This document shows, in pieces, positions 41,422 through 41,772 of a stretch of DNA of 41,772 nucleotides (position 1 is the first letter of the stretch; each line of letters starts with the position of its first letter). Below the pieces are notes generated by a model that saw only the letters and a list, made by a program, of their open reading frames with translations, made no database searches and was not told the origin of the DNA. The position numbers were made by a program, and so were the translations under genes. The stretch comes from Thermoflexales bacterium (lineage in GTDB: Bacteria > Chloroflexota > Anaerolineae > Fen-1058), in the NCBI GenBank assembly GCA_016931085.1, contig JAFGFO010000462.1, positions 1 through 41,772 on the forward strand, given 5' to 3'.

Positions 41422-41616
41422 ATGGCTCGATCTTGGCGTTCCAGGCGCAAACAACAAATTTTACTTGGGATTCTCAGTCTCATCATTGTCGTGAGCATGG
41501 TGTTGAGTTTGGTGGTAACCCTGATTCCCGAACCACTTCCGCCTACCCCGGCCCCGACTGTCGTCATGCTGACCGTTTCGCCCGAGTTAGAGGCAACGTC
41601 GACGCCTGCCCCCTAA
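41422..41616 (+). CDS. Small single-span membrane protein
   Basis: This 64-residue protein starts with a basic segment (MARSWRSRRKQQ), has one membrane helix (about residues 13-35, LLGILSLIIVVSMVLSLVV) and ends in a Pro/Thr/Ala-rich tail (PEPLPPTPAPT, TSTPAP). Basic residues at the start suggest a cytoplasmic N-terminus and an exposed tail. A good Shine-Dalgarno AGGTGAG precedes the ATG and a consensus promoter lies upstream, so it is probably expressed despite its size. I do not recognise the family. Confidence 0.65.
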   Translation: MARSWRSRRKQQILLGILSLIIVVSMVLSLVVTLIPEPLPPTPAPTVVMLTVSPELEATSTPAP

Positions 41617-41696
41617 GTCCTCAAGCGGATAGAATTATACGACCTTGCCCCGGCTTTGTCTATGACCCGTTTGGGTACTCTGTATCTAGGAGTTTG

Positions 41697-41772
41697 TCGG
41701 AGAGAACGCTTTTTCACCTTCCCGAAAGCTCCCAGCTTTCGGGAAGGTAGGCTCAGCGAGATGTCTCTCCGA
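41697..41772. repeat. Nested palindrome at the right edge
   Basis: Outer arms TCGGAGAGA (41697-41705) and TCTCTCCGA (41764-41772) enclose an inner perfect hairpin: ACCTTCCCGAAAGCT (41716-41730) against AGCTTTCGGGAAGGT (41734-41748). The outer arm reaches the last base, so it may continue beyond the window. Confidence 0.8.

Overview
The window (about 42 kb, GC-rich with short AT-rich intergenic spacers) reads as chromosomal DNA of a member of the Chloroflexota. The reasons are lipoproteins with Pro/Thr-rich linkers after the lipobox, a cohesin-domain lipoprotein, SpoIIE-type phosphatases and 7TM histidine kinases, a type 2 IPP isomerase beside a GGPP-type prenyl synthase, and many short palindromic intergenic repeats. 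The taxonomic call is inference; there is no rRNA. No phage, transposase, CRISPR array or tRNA gene was found.

Layout. 1-2.0 kb: a YjbQ-family gene, tmRNA (ssrA, minus strand) with a consensus promoter built from a heptamer repeat, an OB-fold/SSB-like gene and a lone CheY-like receiver. 2.0-10.8 kb: a minus-strand gene string running from a promoter near 10.9 kb. It holds two paralogous GT87-type membrane glycosyltransferases, a homologue of the tuberculosinyl transferase Rv3378c, a class II diterpene cyclase (Rv3377c-like, DGDD motif), a membrane histidine kinase and a membrane GAF-SpoIIE phosphatase. The last two share an almost identical membrane sensor. 11.0-14.9 kb: an FtsX/MacB-type ABC exporter and a GNAT. 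15.0-21.2 kb: a second minus-strand operon from a good sigma-70 promoter (GPH/MFS transporter, GNAT, two FemAB/BioF2-like acyltransferases, 7TM histidine kinase). 21.3-24.5 kb: two related lipoproteins, MobA and acyl carrier protein. 24.6-30.5 kb: IPP isomerase and GGPP synthase (plus strand), HemW, cohesin lipoprotein, JAMM peptidase, PlsY and a CBS-ACT protein. 30.5-35.2 kb: a Dpp/Opp importer with an EamA permease. 35.3-41.2 kb: a complete Liv branched-chain amino acid importer (LivF, G, M, H, J). 41.3 kb: a divergent promoter and a small membrane protein.

The most noteworthy points are these. (1) There is a two-gene diterpene pathway homologous to the tuberculosinol pair of Mycobacterium tuberculosis, translationally coupled to a sensor kinase and preceded by two GT87 enzymes. 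The IPP isomerase and GGPP synthase about 17 kb away could supply its substrate. The catalytic Asp position of the transferase is Asn. (2) The Dpp/Opp substrate-binding lipoprotein appears circularly permuted: the segment that normally starts the mature protein is at the C-terminus. (3) Short repeats have been put to use or inserted: heptamer ATTAAYA arrays form the tmRNA promoter and the isomerase/GGPP-synthase junction; palindromic or tandem repeats sit in frame inside GGPP synthase, HemW and perhaps MobA; and two composite palindromes share an inner core but have different arms.
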